A DNA stretch of 64,000 bases from an uncultured Candidatus Saccharibacteria bacterium (GCA_947302975.1 CAMYXA010000003.1:1-64000), one strand, 5' to 3'; shown: positions 33,436 to 42,268, counted from the first letter of the stretch. Notes: generated by a model not told the origin, from the sequence alone. Numbers and translations are program-made.

Positions 33436-34464
33436 ATGGATCAAAATGCGGAAATCCTCAAAAAAGCAATCTCCGGCAGTCTAAAAATTATTGAACAAGA
33501 CCGCGAAAGAGAAATTATTTCTCGCCGCTTTGGGCTAGAAGGAAACAAAGAAACCCTTGAGCAAATCGGTGAAATGTTATCAATTACGCGCGAACGCGTT
33601 CGCCAACTCGAAAAAGCAATTTTGATTCGTCTTCGTATTTCCGCCGAAGAGAACAAAATTCCAGAACTTGCAGCCGCCGAAAAAATCATCGTCAGGAATC
33701 TTGACGAAATGGGCCGTGCCGCCAAACTTTCTAATCTTGCTGATAAAATCTATGGACATTCTACTAACGCCGCTGAAAAAACCGGCCTTTATTTTATCGC
33801 AACTTTCAGCAACAGCCTCACCGTCATCGATGAAAATGACAAATATTATGCCGCTGTTGCCATCGCCAAAGACGGTTCTGAAAAAGAATTCCGCAGCAAA
33901 GTCGACAACATCGTTTCGATCATCAAAGCTAACAAAAACCCAATGAGCATCGACGAGCTCGACGACAAGCTCAACTACGAGCACCCAAATCAAATCCGCG
34001 CCGTCGCCTCTGTTTCAAAGCTTCTTGCCTCACTAAATGACCTCTACGGTCTCACCAAGTGGCCAGCAGTCAACCCAAAGAACATTCGCGACAAAATCTA
34101 TGTTGTTTTGGAATCCAAAAAGGAGCCAATGCACTTCTCTGATATCGCCAAAGAAATCTCTGAGTCTAACTTCAAACGCAAAAACGTCACCATCCAAGCC
34201 ATCCACAACGAGCTCATCAAAGATTCACGCTTCGTTCTTATCGGCCGTGGTATCTATGCACTCAGCTCATGGGGCTACAAAAAGGGAACTGTCGTTGACA
34301 TCATCAAAGATATCCTCGAAAAATCTAGCGAGCCACTTTCTCGCGAAGAAATCGTTAAACGTGTTCTAAAAACCCGCAAAGTTAAAGAAACCACCATTCT
34401 CTTGAATCTCCAGAACAAAAAGATCTTCAAGAAAATTGATAAGAATTCCTATACCTTAGCGTAA
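33436..34464 (+). CDS. Sigma-70 region 4 / HARE-HTH fusion regulator
   Basis: 342 aa. Residues about 20-70 are a sigma region-4-type helix-turn-helix (REREIISRRFGLEGNKETLE, then LSITRERVRQLEKAILIRLR), the part that reads -35 elements. There is no region 2, so it cannot act as a stand-alone sigma factor. The C-terminal half has two winged-helix modules. The clearest (about 215-275, IYVVLESKKEPMHFSDIAKE to FVLIGRGIYALSSWGY) is a HARE-HTH domain as in the RNA polymerase delta subunit RpoE. A last segment (SREEIVKRVLKTRKVKETTILLNL) is another wHTH. It probably binds RNA polymerase or promoters. Confidence 0.8.
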   Translation: MDQNAEILKKAISGSLKIIEQDREREIISRRFGLEGNKETLEQIGEMLSITRERVRQLEKAILIRLRISAEENKIPELAAAEKIIVRNLDEMGRAAKLSNLADKIYGHSTNAAEKTGLYFIATFSNSLTVIDENDKYYAAVAIAKDGSEKEFRSKVDNIVSIIKANKNPMSIDELDDKLNYEHPNQIRAVASVSKLLASLNDLYGLTKWPAVNPKNIRDKIYVVLESKKEPMHFSDIAKEISESNFKRKNVTIQAIHNELIKDSRFVLIGRGIYALSSWGYKKGTVVDIIKDILEKSSEPLSREEIVKRVLKTRKVKETTILLNLQNKKIFKKIDKNSYTLA

Positions 34465-34474
34465 ACTTTTATGC

Positions 34475-34480
34475 TAAAAT
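34475..34480 (+). promoter_or_regulatory. -10 box of the VirD4-like gene
   Basis: Extended TGcTAAAAT, 9 nt before the ATG at 34490, so the leader is at most a few nucleotides long. Confidence 0.5.
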
Positions 34481-34489
34481 ATAGTTACT

Positions 34490-37201
34490 ATGTTTGAGGC
34501 CATCATACATTTTATTCTCATGCCAATAGTTTGGATTCCTGCACTCATAATTATTGCGATCCTCATCTATAAAAACTACAAAAAACTCAACAAGCTGAAA
34601 GTACTAAACGTCGATTCAGTTCTTTTGATGCTAGAAATTCCGCGCACCAACGACAAAAAAGAGCTCGCCGCCGAACAGCTTTTTGCCTCCCTTCATGGTA
34701 TTTTGAGAGACAAAACCGAACTCAAAAACTCCGATGGCGTCCAAGAGCATCTTTCATTCGAAATTGTTTCAACCGCTGGCCAAATCCGCTTCTATGTTTG
34801 GGTGCCAAAAGTGCTCCAAAGCTTCGTCGAAGGCCAGATTTATTCTCAATATCCATCAGTCCAAATCCACAAAATCAACGAAGATTACGCGGATGCCCGT
34901 CATAATTATCCAATCGTCTATTCATCCGAGCTCGCTTTGACCGACAACGAAGCTTTGCCAATCAAGACCTTTGATACATTCGAAGTGGACCCGCTTGCCG
35001 GCATCACCGGTACTCTCGCTAAGCTCGACACCGCCAGCAATGAAGAACTTTGGATCCAAATTCTCACTCGTCCAATTCCAGATGATTGGCACAAGTCCAC
35101 AACTGATACCTGGATCAAGCGCGTCAAGGCAGGGAAGCGTCCACTTTTCGCCGGCGTAGACTGGACTTGGATTATTGAGGCCTTTGGCGCCCTCTTCCGC
35201 CCACCTGCCGGAGGAACTGGCTCGGACGTCAAAATCGAGCTTTCCGAACGTGACAAAACTCGTATTTCAAAGGCCGAAGAAAAAGCTACCAAGCTCGGCT
35301 ACGAAGTCAAAATCCGCCTCGCATATCTTGGCCACTCCGACATTGACGCCAAGCTTAACATGCAAGCTCTCGTTGGTACTTTCAAACAATATAACTCAAC
35401 CAACCTAAACGGCTTCAAAATGCTCGGTGGCAGTTTCAATCCAACCGACCTCGACGCTTATAAGATGCGCCAATTCTCAAGCCGCGGTTTCATCTTGAAC
35501 ATCTCTGAGCTCGCATCTGTTTATCACTTACCACACACCTCTGTTGAGACCCCTAATATCGTCTGGGCAAACAGCAAAACTGCCGAACCGCCTTCCAAGC
35601 TCCCGGTTCTTACCGGCCTCGCCTCGAACGATTCCAATATTTCCGCCTTTGGTCTCACCAACTTCCGCGGCATCAACCACCAGTTTGGCCTGCTTCGCCG
35701 CGATCGCTCACGCCATGTTTATATCATTGGCCAGACCGGAGCAGGGAAAAGCGGCCTCCTCGAACTCCTAGCGCTCTCTGACACCTTCTATAACCAAGGT
35801 TATTGTATTATCGATCCACATGGCGACTTTGCCACCGACAACCTTCGCTACGTGCCAAAATCACGCATCGATGACGTCGTCTATTTCAACCCTGCCGATG
35901 TCGAATACCCAGTCGCCTTCAACCCTCTCGAGGTCACTGACCCAGCCAGAAAACCAAATATCTGTTCTGAGGTGATCGGCGTTCTCAAACGTATGTTCGG
36001 CGACTCCTGGGGTCCACGTCTCGAGCATATCCTTCGCTATACCATTCTCGCCCTTCTTGATCGCCCAGAAACCACCCTCCTCGATATCTCCCGCATCTTG
36101 ACCGATAAAGAATTCCGCAAAGAAACCCTCGAATACTGCCAAGACGTCACCGTTCTCCAATTCTGGAAACACGAATTCGGCCAGTGGAATGAGAAACAGG
36201 TCAACGAGTCAATCGCCCCTGTTCTCAACAAGGTCGGCGCCTTCACTGCCAACCCTATCATTAGGAACATCATTGGCCAGCCAAAATCCAGCTTCAATAT
36301 CCGCAAAATCATGGATGAAGGCAAGATTCTCGTCGTTAACCTCTCTAAGGGTCTCATCGGCGAAGATAACGCTGGCATTCTTGGTGCCTTCCTAGTTACC
36401 AAAGTTCAGCTCGCTGCTATGTCCCGCTCAGACATTCCAAACGTCGAAGATCGCCGCCCATTCTATCTCTACGTTGATGAGTTCCAGAACTTCGCTACCG
36501 ATTCCTTCGCCGTAATCCTCTCTGAGGCCCGCAAATATGGCCTCAATCTCACCGTTGCTAACCAATATGTTTCTCAAATGACTGATTCCGTCCGCGACGC
36601 CGTATTCGGCAACGTCGGTACCACCATCAGCTTCCGCGTCTCCGCCGATGATGCCCCAATCCTCATCAAACAGTTCGAACCAACCTTCGAAGAATCCGAC
36701 ATCATCCAGCTCAACAACCGCAACTTCGTAATCTCGATGATTATTGGTGGCGAAAAGGTTCCGGCCTTCTCTGCAACCACGCTCTCAATTCCAAAGACCC
36801 CGGACGACAATTTTGACGCCATTGTCGCCCATTCTCGTGCTAACTATGCCCGCACTCGTGCCGACGTTGAAGCTGAGATTAAAGATACAATCGAACAGTC
36901 TGAGAAGTACAAAAAGGTCTTATCTGATTCCGGCCGCGAAGCTGGCACCCAAGCTGTTTTCTCCCCTGCAACCGAACAAAAACCGAACTTTGCTTACAAG
37001 CCAAAATTCCCAAAGCCAGCCACCCCGCAAGGCGATTTCATGAAGCAACACCTAAGCCCAAATACCGCTGAAGGCAAGGAGCGCCTCGGACTCAAGGATC
37101 TCGCCAAACTCGTCAGCGAAAAGCAAGCAGAGAACGAATCAAAAAACAAAACTGCAACCAAAATCGCTTCAAAAAAGTTCAAGAACAAACCACGCAAATA
37201 G
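34490..37201 (+). CDS. VirD4/TraD-like type IV secretion coupling ATPase
   Basis: 903 aa. An N-terminal membrane helix (about 5-28, FILMPIVWIPALIIIAILIY) is followed by a long unfamiliar region (30-390) that includes an SSAELA-like external-type section and two paired alpha/beta units. The ATPase has Walker A GQTGAGKS (about 412-419), IIDPHGDFA, and Walker B FYLYVDEFQNF (about 657-667), then SEARKYGLNLTVANQYVSQM, typical of the TraG/VirD4 (TraM-recognition) family. The C-terminal 130 residues are disordered and basic. Such proteins pump DNA or protein through a T4SS. No relaxase or other T4SS gene is in this window. It may serve DNA uptake or surface protein export. Confidence 0.85.
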   Translation: MFEAIIHFILMPIVWIPALIIIAILIYKNYKKLNKLKVLNVDSVLLMLEIPRTNDKKELAAEQLFASLHGILRDKTELKNSDGVQEHLSFEIVSTAGQIRFYVWVPKVLQSFVEGQIYSQYPSVQIHKINEDYADARHNYPIVYSSELALTDNEALPIKTFDTFEVDPLAGITGTLAKLDTASNEELWIQILTRPIPDDWHKSTTDTWIKRVKAGKRPLFAGVDWTWIIEAFGALFRPPAGGTGSDVKIELSERDKTRISKAEEKATKLGYEVKIRLAYLGHSDIDAKLNMQALVGTFKQYNSTNLNGFKMLGGSFNPTDLDAYKMRQFSSRGFILNISELASVYHLPHTSVETPNIVWANSKTAEPPSKLPVLTGLASNDSNISAFGLTNFRGINHQFGLLRRDRSRHVYIIGQTGAGKSGLLELLALSDTFYNQGYCIIDPHGDFATDNLRYVPKSRIDDVVYFNPADVEYPVAFNPLEVTDPARKPNICSEVIGVLKRMFGDSWGPRLEHILRYTILALLDRPETTLLDISRILTDKEFRKETLEYCQDVTVLQFWKHEFGQWNEKQVNESIAPVLNKVGAFTANPIIRNIIGQPKSSFNIRKIMDEGKILVVNLSKGLIGEDNAGILGAFLVTKVQLAAMSRSDIPNVEDRRPFYLYVDEFQNFATDSFAVILSEARKYGLNLTVANQYVSQMTDSVRDAVFGNVGTTISFRVSADDAPILIKQFEPTFEESDIIQLNNRNFVISMIIGGEKVPAFSATTLSIPKTPDDNFDAIVAHSRANYARTRADVEAEIKDTIEQSEKYKKVLSDSGREAGTQAVFSPATEQKPNFAYKPKFPKPATPQGDFMKQHLSPNTAEGKERLGLKDLAKLVSEKQAENESKNKTATKIASKKFKNKPRK

Positions 37202-37230
37202 CGGGGAAATAGGGAATTAGTAGTTCTCTA

Positions 37231-37371
37231 CCCCTGTTATTCCCCTGTTATTTTCGTGCAAAATAGGCCTTCTACCCCTGTTAAACCCCAAATCGACCCC
37301 CAATAAGCCCCGTATAGGCCTCCATGGCGCCTCTGTTCGACCCCTGTTGCTTCTCTGTTCCACCCCTGTTA
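37231..37371 (+). repeat. Cluster of CCCCTGTTA motifs (left)
   Basis: CCCCTGTTA at 37231, 37242, 37275 and 37363, with a near copy CCCCTGTTG at 37341. Most are preceded by A or C-A, giving the longer form ACCCCTGTTA. Confidence 0.8.
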
Positions 37372-37557
37372 AACCAAAAACCCACAAAAATCCGACAAAA
37401 ACTGACAAAAAATCTAAATGCAAAAGCCCGGCAGAATTAGACCCATCAAAGCAGAGAATTAAACGTCAGAAAAAATCACGAAACCAAAATCCAGCCAGGA
37501 CCAGAAAAATCCAGCAAATCCGGACGTAAAGTCAATCGACCGATCGACGTGTTTTCA

Positions 37558-37585
37558 ATGTCGCACAATACATATTTTACGACAT
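37558..37585. other. Candidate dif (XerC/XerD) site
   Basis: A 28-bp palindromic site of 11+6+11 bp. The left arm is ATGTCGCACAA, the centre TACATA and the right arm TTTTACGACAT. The right arm reversed and complemented matches the left in 9 of 11 positions. The left arm shares the CGCAnAA core with the E. coli XerC half-site GGTGCGCATAA. Length, arm symmetry and AT-rich 6-bp centre all match dif. Confidence 0.45.
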
Positions 37586-37752
37586 AGGTACTTTCAAATT
37601 AGGACGGTTTATCACTCGTCTATATAACCATAAGCACAGTAGCGATTCTCCTATAAAGCGGGAACTGCATTTCTATCACTAGGCAATGCCCGCATTTAAA
37701 CTGCATTTATTACTTATTATTGCCGAATTATTTTTCAAATAAATATTAATGT

Positions 37753-37913
37753 GAGCCTTAGTAAATCCCACGCCGATACATTTGAATTGGCCCAAGAAGA
37801 TTTTCGGAAGTCTCCAGAAGCCTGAGGAAACCCCGTTTTCCGAAGGCTTCTGCCGAGGCTTCCAGGGATCTTCCTGGCGTCAATTCGAGTATCCAGTGGG
37901 ATTTACTAGGCTC
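37753..37913. repeat. 161-bp element with terminal inverted repeats
   Basis: Ends are inverted repeats of 18-19 bp differing by one inserted T: GAGCCTTAGTAAATCCCAC at 37753 and the complement of GTGGGATTTACTAGGCTC at 37896. The interior also folds back: AATTG with CAATT, AGAAGAT with ATCTTC, AGAAGCCT with AGGCTTCT, GGAAG with CTTCC. It looks like a MITE-type or long-hairpin element with no ORF. Confidence 0.65.
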
Positions 37914-38043
37914 CGCCCTGATATTTATTTGACTTTTCCACAGGCCCATGTCCTAAATGTCCTAAAATCCTTTCACAGCACCTTTCACGCCAGATTTTTC
38001 GCAATTTGACATTTCCCCATTTTATTTCCCTATTTCCCTTTTT

Positions 38044-38183
38044 CCCCTGTTATTTTACATATTTTACAACATATTTACCCCCTGAATATCCCCTAAAAAA
38101 GAACAAAAACCGAACAAAAGGGTAGAGAATAACAGAATCAAACAGGGGGTAGAGCACAAAATAACAGGGGTAGACCCCTGTTA
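38044..38183 (+). repeat. Cluster of CCCCTGTTA motifs (right), incl. hairpin
   Basis: CCCCTGTTA at 38044, AACAGGGGGTAGAG near 38141, and TAACAGGGG (38162) facing CCCCTGTTA (38175) with a TAGA loop, a perfect 9-bp hairpin near the 3' end of the ftsQ-like gene on the other strand. Confidence 0.75.
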
Positions 38184-38200
38184 AAATAGCCTTTATTTCC

Positions 38201-38836
38201 CTATTTCCAGAATGCCCTACCCTCAACGCGAGCGTCTATATATTCAAAATCCCCGATTCCCCTCTCTGCTAGATATCTAATCACCCTATCCGCATCTTCT
38301 GCCGAAACCGCAGTTCCACGATCAATTGTCGTCTTAATATAGCCATTTCTCCCCTCAAGATAGAGATCCACTTCCCTAATGCTTCCAGATGGTATAACCG
38401 CCTTGACCACCTTATACCCAAGATCATGAAAATCCACTTCAATCATGCCAATATACTCTTTCATACGGTTCGTAATCGAAACACCAGCAGAAGACGCGTC
38501 TGCATCCACAATTTCAACCGTCGGCGCGTAGCTCACAATGTCTGGAGTATCAGAGGCGGAAGGACCGACCTTCCGTCCCGAAATCAGCACAATTCCTACA
38601 TAGATCAAAACCACTGCCGCAAGGAAAAATAGCGCAGACGTGACCGACACCCGGACCGTGCGTTTTTTCTCACTCTTTTTCCTAGCCGCCATTCTCTCAG
38701 ACGAGCTCTCGAGCTTTTCACGGCGCTCACCAATCGTGCGCCCCATTTTAAAGCTCGAATTTCGATTCATTCGGCGACTAGCTAGCGTTGGCTTCGGTGG
38801 CACTTCTGGCGTGTTTTGTTTTTTCTTTTTCATCAT
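38201..38836 (-). CDS. FtsQ-like division protein
   Basis: 211 aa. A basic cytoplasmic N-terminus (1-68) and one transmembrane helix (about 70-90, VTSALFFLAAVVLIYVGIVL) precede an external domain. Its end, YLAERGIGDFEYIDARVEGRAFWK, resembles the FtsQ/DivIB C-terminus, where the chain enters IDLRxxGRAYWR-like strands. IPSGSIREVDLYLEGRNGYIKTTIDRGTAVSAEDADRVIRYL fits the FtsQ beta domain. The POTRA domain seems reduced. Position after murG in a dcw cluster supports the assignment. Regions of the FtsQ family are weakly conserved, so this is a reasoned call rather than certain. Confidence 0.65.
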   Translation of the reverse strand: MMKKKKQNTPEVPPKPTLASRRMNRNSSFKMGRTIGERREKLESSSERMAARKKSEKKRTVRVSVTSALFFLAAVVLIYVGIVLISGRKVGPSASDTPDIVSYAPTVEIVDADASSAGVSITNRMKEYIGMIEVDFHDLGYKVVKAVIPSGSIREVDLYLEGRNGYIKTTIDRGTAVSAEDADRVIRYLAERGIGDFEYIDARVEGRAFWK

Positions 38837-38855
38837 TCCCTACCCAGTCCAAAAT

Positions 38856-40091
38856 TTACCCAGCCAGCTCGAGCACAATCTCCGCCAAACCTTTCGCGGC
38901 ATTAGTTTTTGCCTCAGCATGAAGCTTCTTAGACATTTCCTCGCGCTGTTTTGGGCTTCTAATTAGGTGCCTAATTTCCTCGAGCAACAATTCTGGTTTT
39001 GCCACCATATCCGTATCGTCAATCATTGAAACCGCCCCAATCCCAGCTAACCTCTCAGCATTCTTAGTCTGATGTCCACCTGGCAAACGACCAAACGGAA
39101 CCAGCACCGTCGCTTTTCCAAGCGCGGCCATTTCCGCAATCGTTGTCGCCCCAGCGCGAGAAACCACCACGTCTGCTGCACCCATCAGTTCACTCATAGT
39201 CGTATTAAATTCCCACATCCTAAAATCAGACTCGAGCGATGCTTTTTCCCAGTTTTCATAGCGTTTCAAATCCACCATATCTTCATAGTGTTTTCGCCCC
39301 GCCACCAAACCAACCGACGTAAACTTAAGAAGCTCCGGCAAGATCACGCGAATCGATTCGTTGATATTCTGCGCACCCTGGCTTCCACCAGTGATCACAA
39401 CTAGCGGACGGTTGGCCGAAAAACCAAACGCACGCTTCAAACTATGTTGCTTTGCTTCACTAACTAATTTGAATTCCTCGCCAACCGGAATTCCCGTCCA
39501 CACATAATTCGGATGTTTCTTCATCGTTTCCTCATCGAGCGGCATGCCAAAGGCTACCTTAGTCGCCTTATTCATAAGCACTCTATTCGCCAAGCCCGGC
39601 ACCGCATCGGATTCATGAATCACGAATGGAATCTTCAAAAAGTGCGCAATCAGCCCCACCGGAAGACAAACATATCCACCCTTCAAGAAGATCACGTTTG
39701 GACGATTACGTTTCGGAAGAAGTCTCCAAAGACTCACAATGAGTCCGCCCAAAAATCCGAAGAATCCCAAAAAATTCCCAACAATCAAATCCTTAAACGT
39801 GATATTAAATCGCTTAAAATAATCAGCAAATTTCCAGCCAGCATAGCGATGAAACTTCCCTGCTGGAACACGACGAACGCGGATATAGGAACCACCACGG
39901 CCAATTTTCTTAGCCTCATCACCCCAAGCCACACCAATTTCGGTCGTAAGCTTAGTTACGTTTTTGTGATATTTAAAATCAGTCCAAAATTCCACGCGCG
40001 CACGCGGCTTAATCTTCAAAATTTCACGGACGACTGCGACGGCCGGTGTGATATGACCCCCTGAACCCCCGCCGACTACTAATACTTTCAT
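38856..40091 (-). CDS. murG: UDP-GlcNAc: lipid I N-acetylglucosaminyltransferase MurG
   Basis: 411 aa. MKVLVVGGGSGGHITPAVAV is the MurG N-terminus (GGTGGH loop). FLKGGYVCLPVGLIAHFLKIPFVIHESDAVPGLANRVL, VVITGGSQGAQNINE and VVSRAGATTIAEMAALGKATVLVPF...GHQTKNAERL are the acceptor- and UDP-GlcNAc-binding motifs. It is longer than usual (about 355 aa) through a 60-residue insertion around 40-110 (YHKNVTKLTTEIGVAW to VPAGKFHRYAG). It makes lipid II at the inner membrane face. Its first 68 nt overlap the ftsW 3' end. Confidence 0.96.
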   Translation of the reverse strand: MKVLVVGGGSGGHITPAVAVVREILKIKPRARVEFWTDFKYHKNVTKLTTEIGVAWGDEAKKIGRGGSYIRVRRVPAGKFHRYAGWKFADYFKRFNITFKDLIVGNFLGFFGFLGGLIVSLWRLLPKRNRPNVIFLKGGYVCLPVGLIAHFLKIPFVIHESDAVPGLANRVLMNKATKVAFGMPLDEETMKKHPNYVWTGIPVGEEFKLVSEAKQHSLKRAFGFSANRPLVVITGGSQGAQNINESIRVILPELLKFTSVGLVAGRKHYEDMVDLKRYENWEKASLESDFRMWEFNTTMSELMGAADVVVSRAGATTIAEMAALGKATVLVPFGRLPGGHQTKNAERLAGIGAVSMIDDTDMVAKPELLLEEIRHLIRSPKQREEMSKKLHAEAKTNAAKGLAEIVLELAG

Positions 40092-41244
40092 CTTTAATTA
40101 CCTCTCTACCAGTATAACACGAAAGCTGCATCACGAGCCCCAAACCAAACGAGATAAATAGCATACTTGTGCCACCATACGATAAAAGCGGCAACGTCAC
40201 GCCAGTCACCGGAATCAACCCAGTCATAGACATAATATTCGCCACCACGTGCATAAAGATCCACGAGAAAACCCCAATCACATACAGTCTTCTCTCTACA
40301 TCTTCCGTATGTTCCGAGATCTTCAACATTCTAAACAAAATCGTCGAGAAAATCAGAAGAATCATCAAAAGTCCCACGAACCCAAACGTTTCACCCATCA
40401 CGGCAAACACCGAGTCGTTCAATGATTCTGGTAAGTATCCTGTCGCTTGGACCGAATTACCAATCCCTACGCCGAGAAATCCGCCAGCGCCAATTGCCAT
40501 CATAGCATTCTCAACGTGATAGCTCGATTCATCGTCGCCGCCGCCCACAAACGTCATCAACCTTTCCATACGATATGGCGTAATCACCACAACCAAAACT
40601 CCGACCAAACCAATTAGTCCAATCGCCGCCAAGAATTGGCTCATCGAAATACCACTCATAAAAAGCATGCCAATAATGATTGCAATAATCGCAAGACCCG
40701 TGCCAAGGTCACTTTGTTTCACAATCACAAAATAAAGCGACAATGCCGAAATCAGCGCAAATGGAATCCAAAAACTTTTCGTTCCCAGTTCCCCATCCTT
40801 CTTCTTTCTAGCAATAAAATTCGCAAAATAAATCACGAGCGAAAGCTTCAAAAATTCTGCCGGCTGGAAACTCACGCCTGCAATCTTAAACCACCTACAT
40901 GCACCAAGCTCGCAGACTGCCAGTGAGCTTCCGACCTCAGACAAAATCCACAGAAGCGCCGACGCACCGAGCGCCGCAATTATAAGCCATTTCGCAATCT
41001 TGCCAATCTTTTCAAACGAAACCACCTTAAACCCGAGGAACAAAACCCCGAGCGACAGCAAAATATTCACCGTGTGATGAACGAAGAAATAATCAGACGA
41101 ATAATCCATCCCGTAGGCAGAGTTCAGCACCTTCGCGCGCATTGGCCCCACCACATAAATCACGATGAGCCCAATCACCATCAGGACGATGATCAAAAAC
41201 AAAATGGTGAGGTCACTTTTATGTTTCCGCACCCTTTCAGCCAT
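40024..41244 (-). CDS. ftsW: Lipid II polymerase / division protein FtsW
   Basis: 406 aa SEDS-family protein with about ten hydrophobic segments. FFVHHTVNILLSLGVLFLG and CRWFKIAGVSFQPAEFLKLSLVIYFANFIARK carry the conserved Arg-Trp...QPSE-like region. SLNDSVFAVMGETFGFVGLL and LPVTGVTLPLLSYGGTSML-like stretches match the catalytic Asp/Glu and the SYGGSS motif. FtsW polymerises septal glycan with FtsI. The C-terminal tail is basic (RRGFRGSYHTGRRSRP) and is encoded by DNA that also encodes the MurG start. Confidence 0.96.
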   Translation of the reverse strand: MAERVRKHKSDLTILFLIIVLMVIGLIVIYVVGPMRAKVLNSAYGMDYSSDYFFVHHTVNILLSLGVLFLGFKVVSFEKIGKIAKWLIIAALGASALLWILSEVGSSLAVCELGACRWFKIAGVSFQPAEFLKLSLVIYFANFIARKKKDGELGTKSFWIPFALISALSLYFVIVKQSDLGTGLAIIAIIIGMLFMSGISMSQFLAAIGLIGLVGVLVVVITPYRMERLMTFVGGGDDESSYHVENAMMAIGAGGFLGVGIGNSVQATGYLPESLNDSVFAVMGETFGFVGLLMILLIFSTILFRMLKISEHTEDVERRLYVIGVFSWIFMHVVANIMSMTGLIPVTGVTLPLLSYGGTSMLFISFGLGLVMQLSCYTGREVIKDESISSRRGFRGSYHTGRRSRP

Positions 41245-42267
41245 CTAGAACGCTCCGCCGGTTGCCGCAATATAAATTCCAAAAATCGCCATGACTAGAC
41301 CGATAATCCAGAAACGCATTACGATCTTTGCTTCCCCCCAGCCCTTAGCCTCAAGATGATGATGGATTGGTGCCGAAATAAACACTTTACGATGGAATAA
41401 TTTCTTGGACACAATCTGAATCAAGCTAGAACTCGTCTCGATCACAAACAAAAGTCCAATCACTGGAAGTAGCAAGAACGCGTCGGTCATTACGGCCACC
41501 ACGCCAAGTCCAGCACCCAGCGCCACCGCACCAGTATCGCCCATCATGAAACGAGCTGGCGGCACATTGAACCAGATGTACGAAAAGAGCCAACCAATCA
41601 CCGTCATACAAAAGCCAAACAACATGTATTGACCCTGCATGAGGGCAATCACGCCAAATGCACCATAAGCAAACATTGAAAGACCACCAGAAAGTCCATC
41701 AAGGCCATCGGTGATATTCACAGAGTTCGCCGTCGCAACGAGTGCAAACGCAAACAAAAGAATCATTCCAGCAACACCAATATCAACGTGGCCAACAAAT
41801 GGCACGAGAAGTGTTGTCCAGCCAATCTTCACAGCAAAGAACCAGCCAAGCGCAAGCCCTAGTACAGTCATCATGAAGAATTTCATCGGACCACGCAAAC
41901 CAGCTGCGCCCTTCCCTGACCCAAAAACGTTAATCATATCATCAATCGCACCGATCACGCCACCACCAACAAAGGCAGCAAGGACCAACCAAGTTTGCCC
42001 GCGATCAAGGTTAAAACAAAGGGTTGCAACCGTAATCACCACAAGCCCGATAATTCCAGCCATAGTTGGAAATGGCCTGCGGAACTTGTGAGCATGGAGT
42101 TTCGTCATAACCGGCAAAGAATCACCAGTAACTGTAGTCTGTTTTTGTTTCTTCCAGAACTTATACTTATATGCAAAATGTGTATAAATCGGCGTCAGCG
42201 CCATTGATGACAAAAAAGCACCAATCGCTAAGACTAGGCCGTAAAACATCTCGTCATTTAACGTCAT
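41245..42267 (-). CDS. mraY: Phospho-MurNAc-pentapeptide translocase MraY
   Basis: 340 aa with about ten membrane segments. LHAHKFRRPFPTMAGIIGL and IGAIDDMINV (the DDx motif) match family blocks, as do NSVNITDGLDGLSGG, ARFMMGDTGAVALG, and the HHH motif FISAPIHHHLEAKGW. It transfers phospho-MurNAc-pentapeptide to undecaprenyl phosphate to form lipid I. It directly follows ftsI and abuts ftsW with no gap, in the standard dcw order minus murD/E/F. Confidence 0.97.
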   Translation of the reverse strand: MTLNDEMFYGLVLAIGAFLSSMALTPIYTHFAYKYKFWKKQKQTTVTGDSLPVMTKLHAHKFRRPFPTMAGIIGLVVITVATLCFNLDRGQTWLVLAAFVGGGVIGAIDDMINVFGSGKGAAGLRGPMKFFMMTVLGLALGWFFAVKIGWTTLLVPFVGHVDIGVAGMILLFAFALVATANSVNITDGLDGLSGGLSMFAYGAFGVIALMQGQYMLFGFCMTVIGWLFSYIWFNVPPARFMMGDTGAVALGAGLGVVAVMTDAFLLLPVIGLLFVIETSSSLIQIVSKKLFHRKVFISAPIHHHLEAKGWGEAKIVMRFWIIGLVMAIFGIYIAATGGAF

Positions 42268-42268
42268 T

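Larger units (their letters stand above)
37202..38200. other. 1-kb non-coding strand-switch region
   Basis: No ORF of coding character is seen. The region lies between the end of the plus-strand block and the end of the minus-strand dcw block. It holds at least seven CCCCTGTTA or TAACAGGGG motifs, a 28-bp dif-like palindrome at 37558, and a long inverted-repeat element at 37753. It is a plausible replication terminus, inferred from this architecture. Confidence 0.6.
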
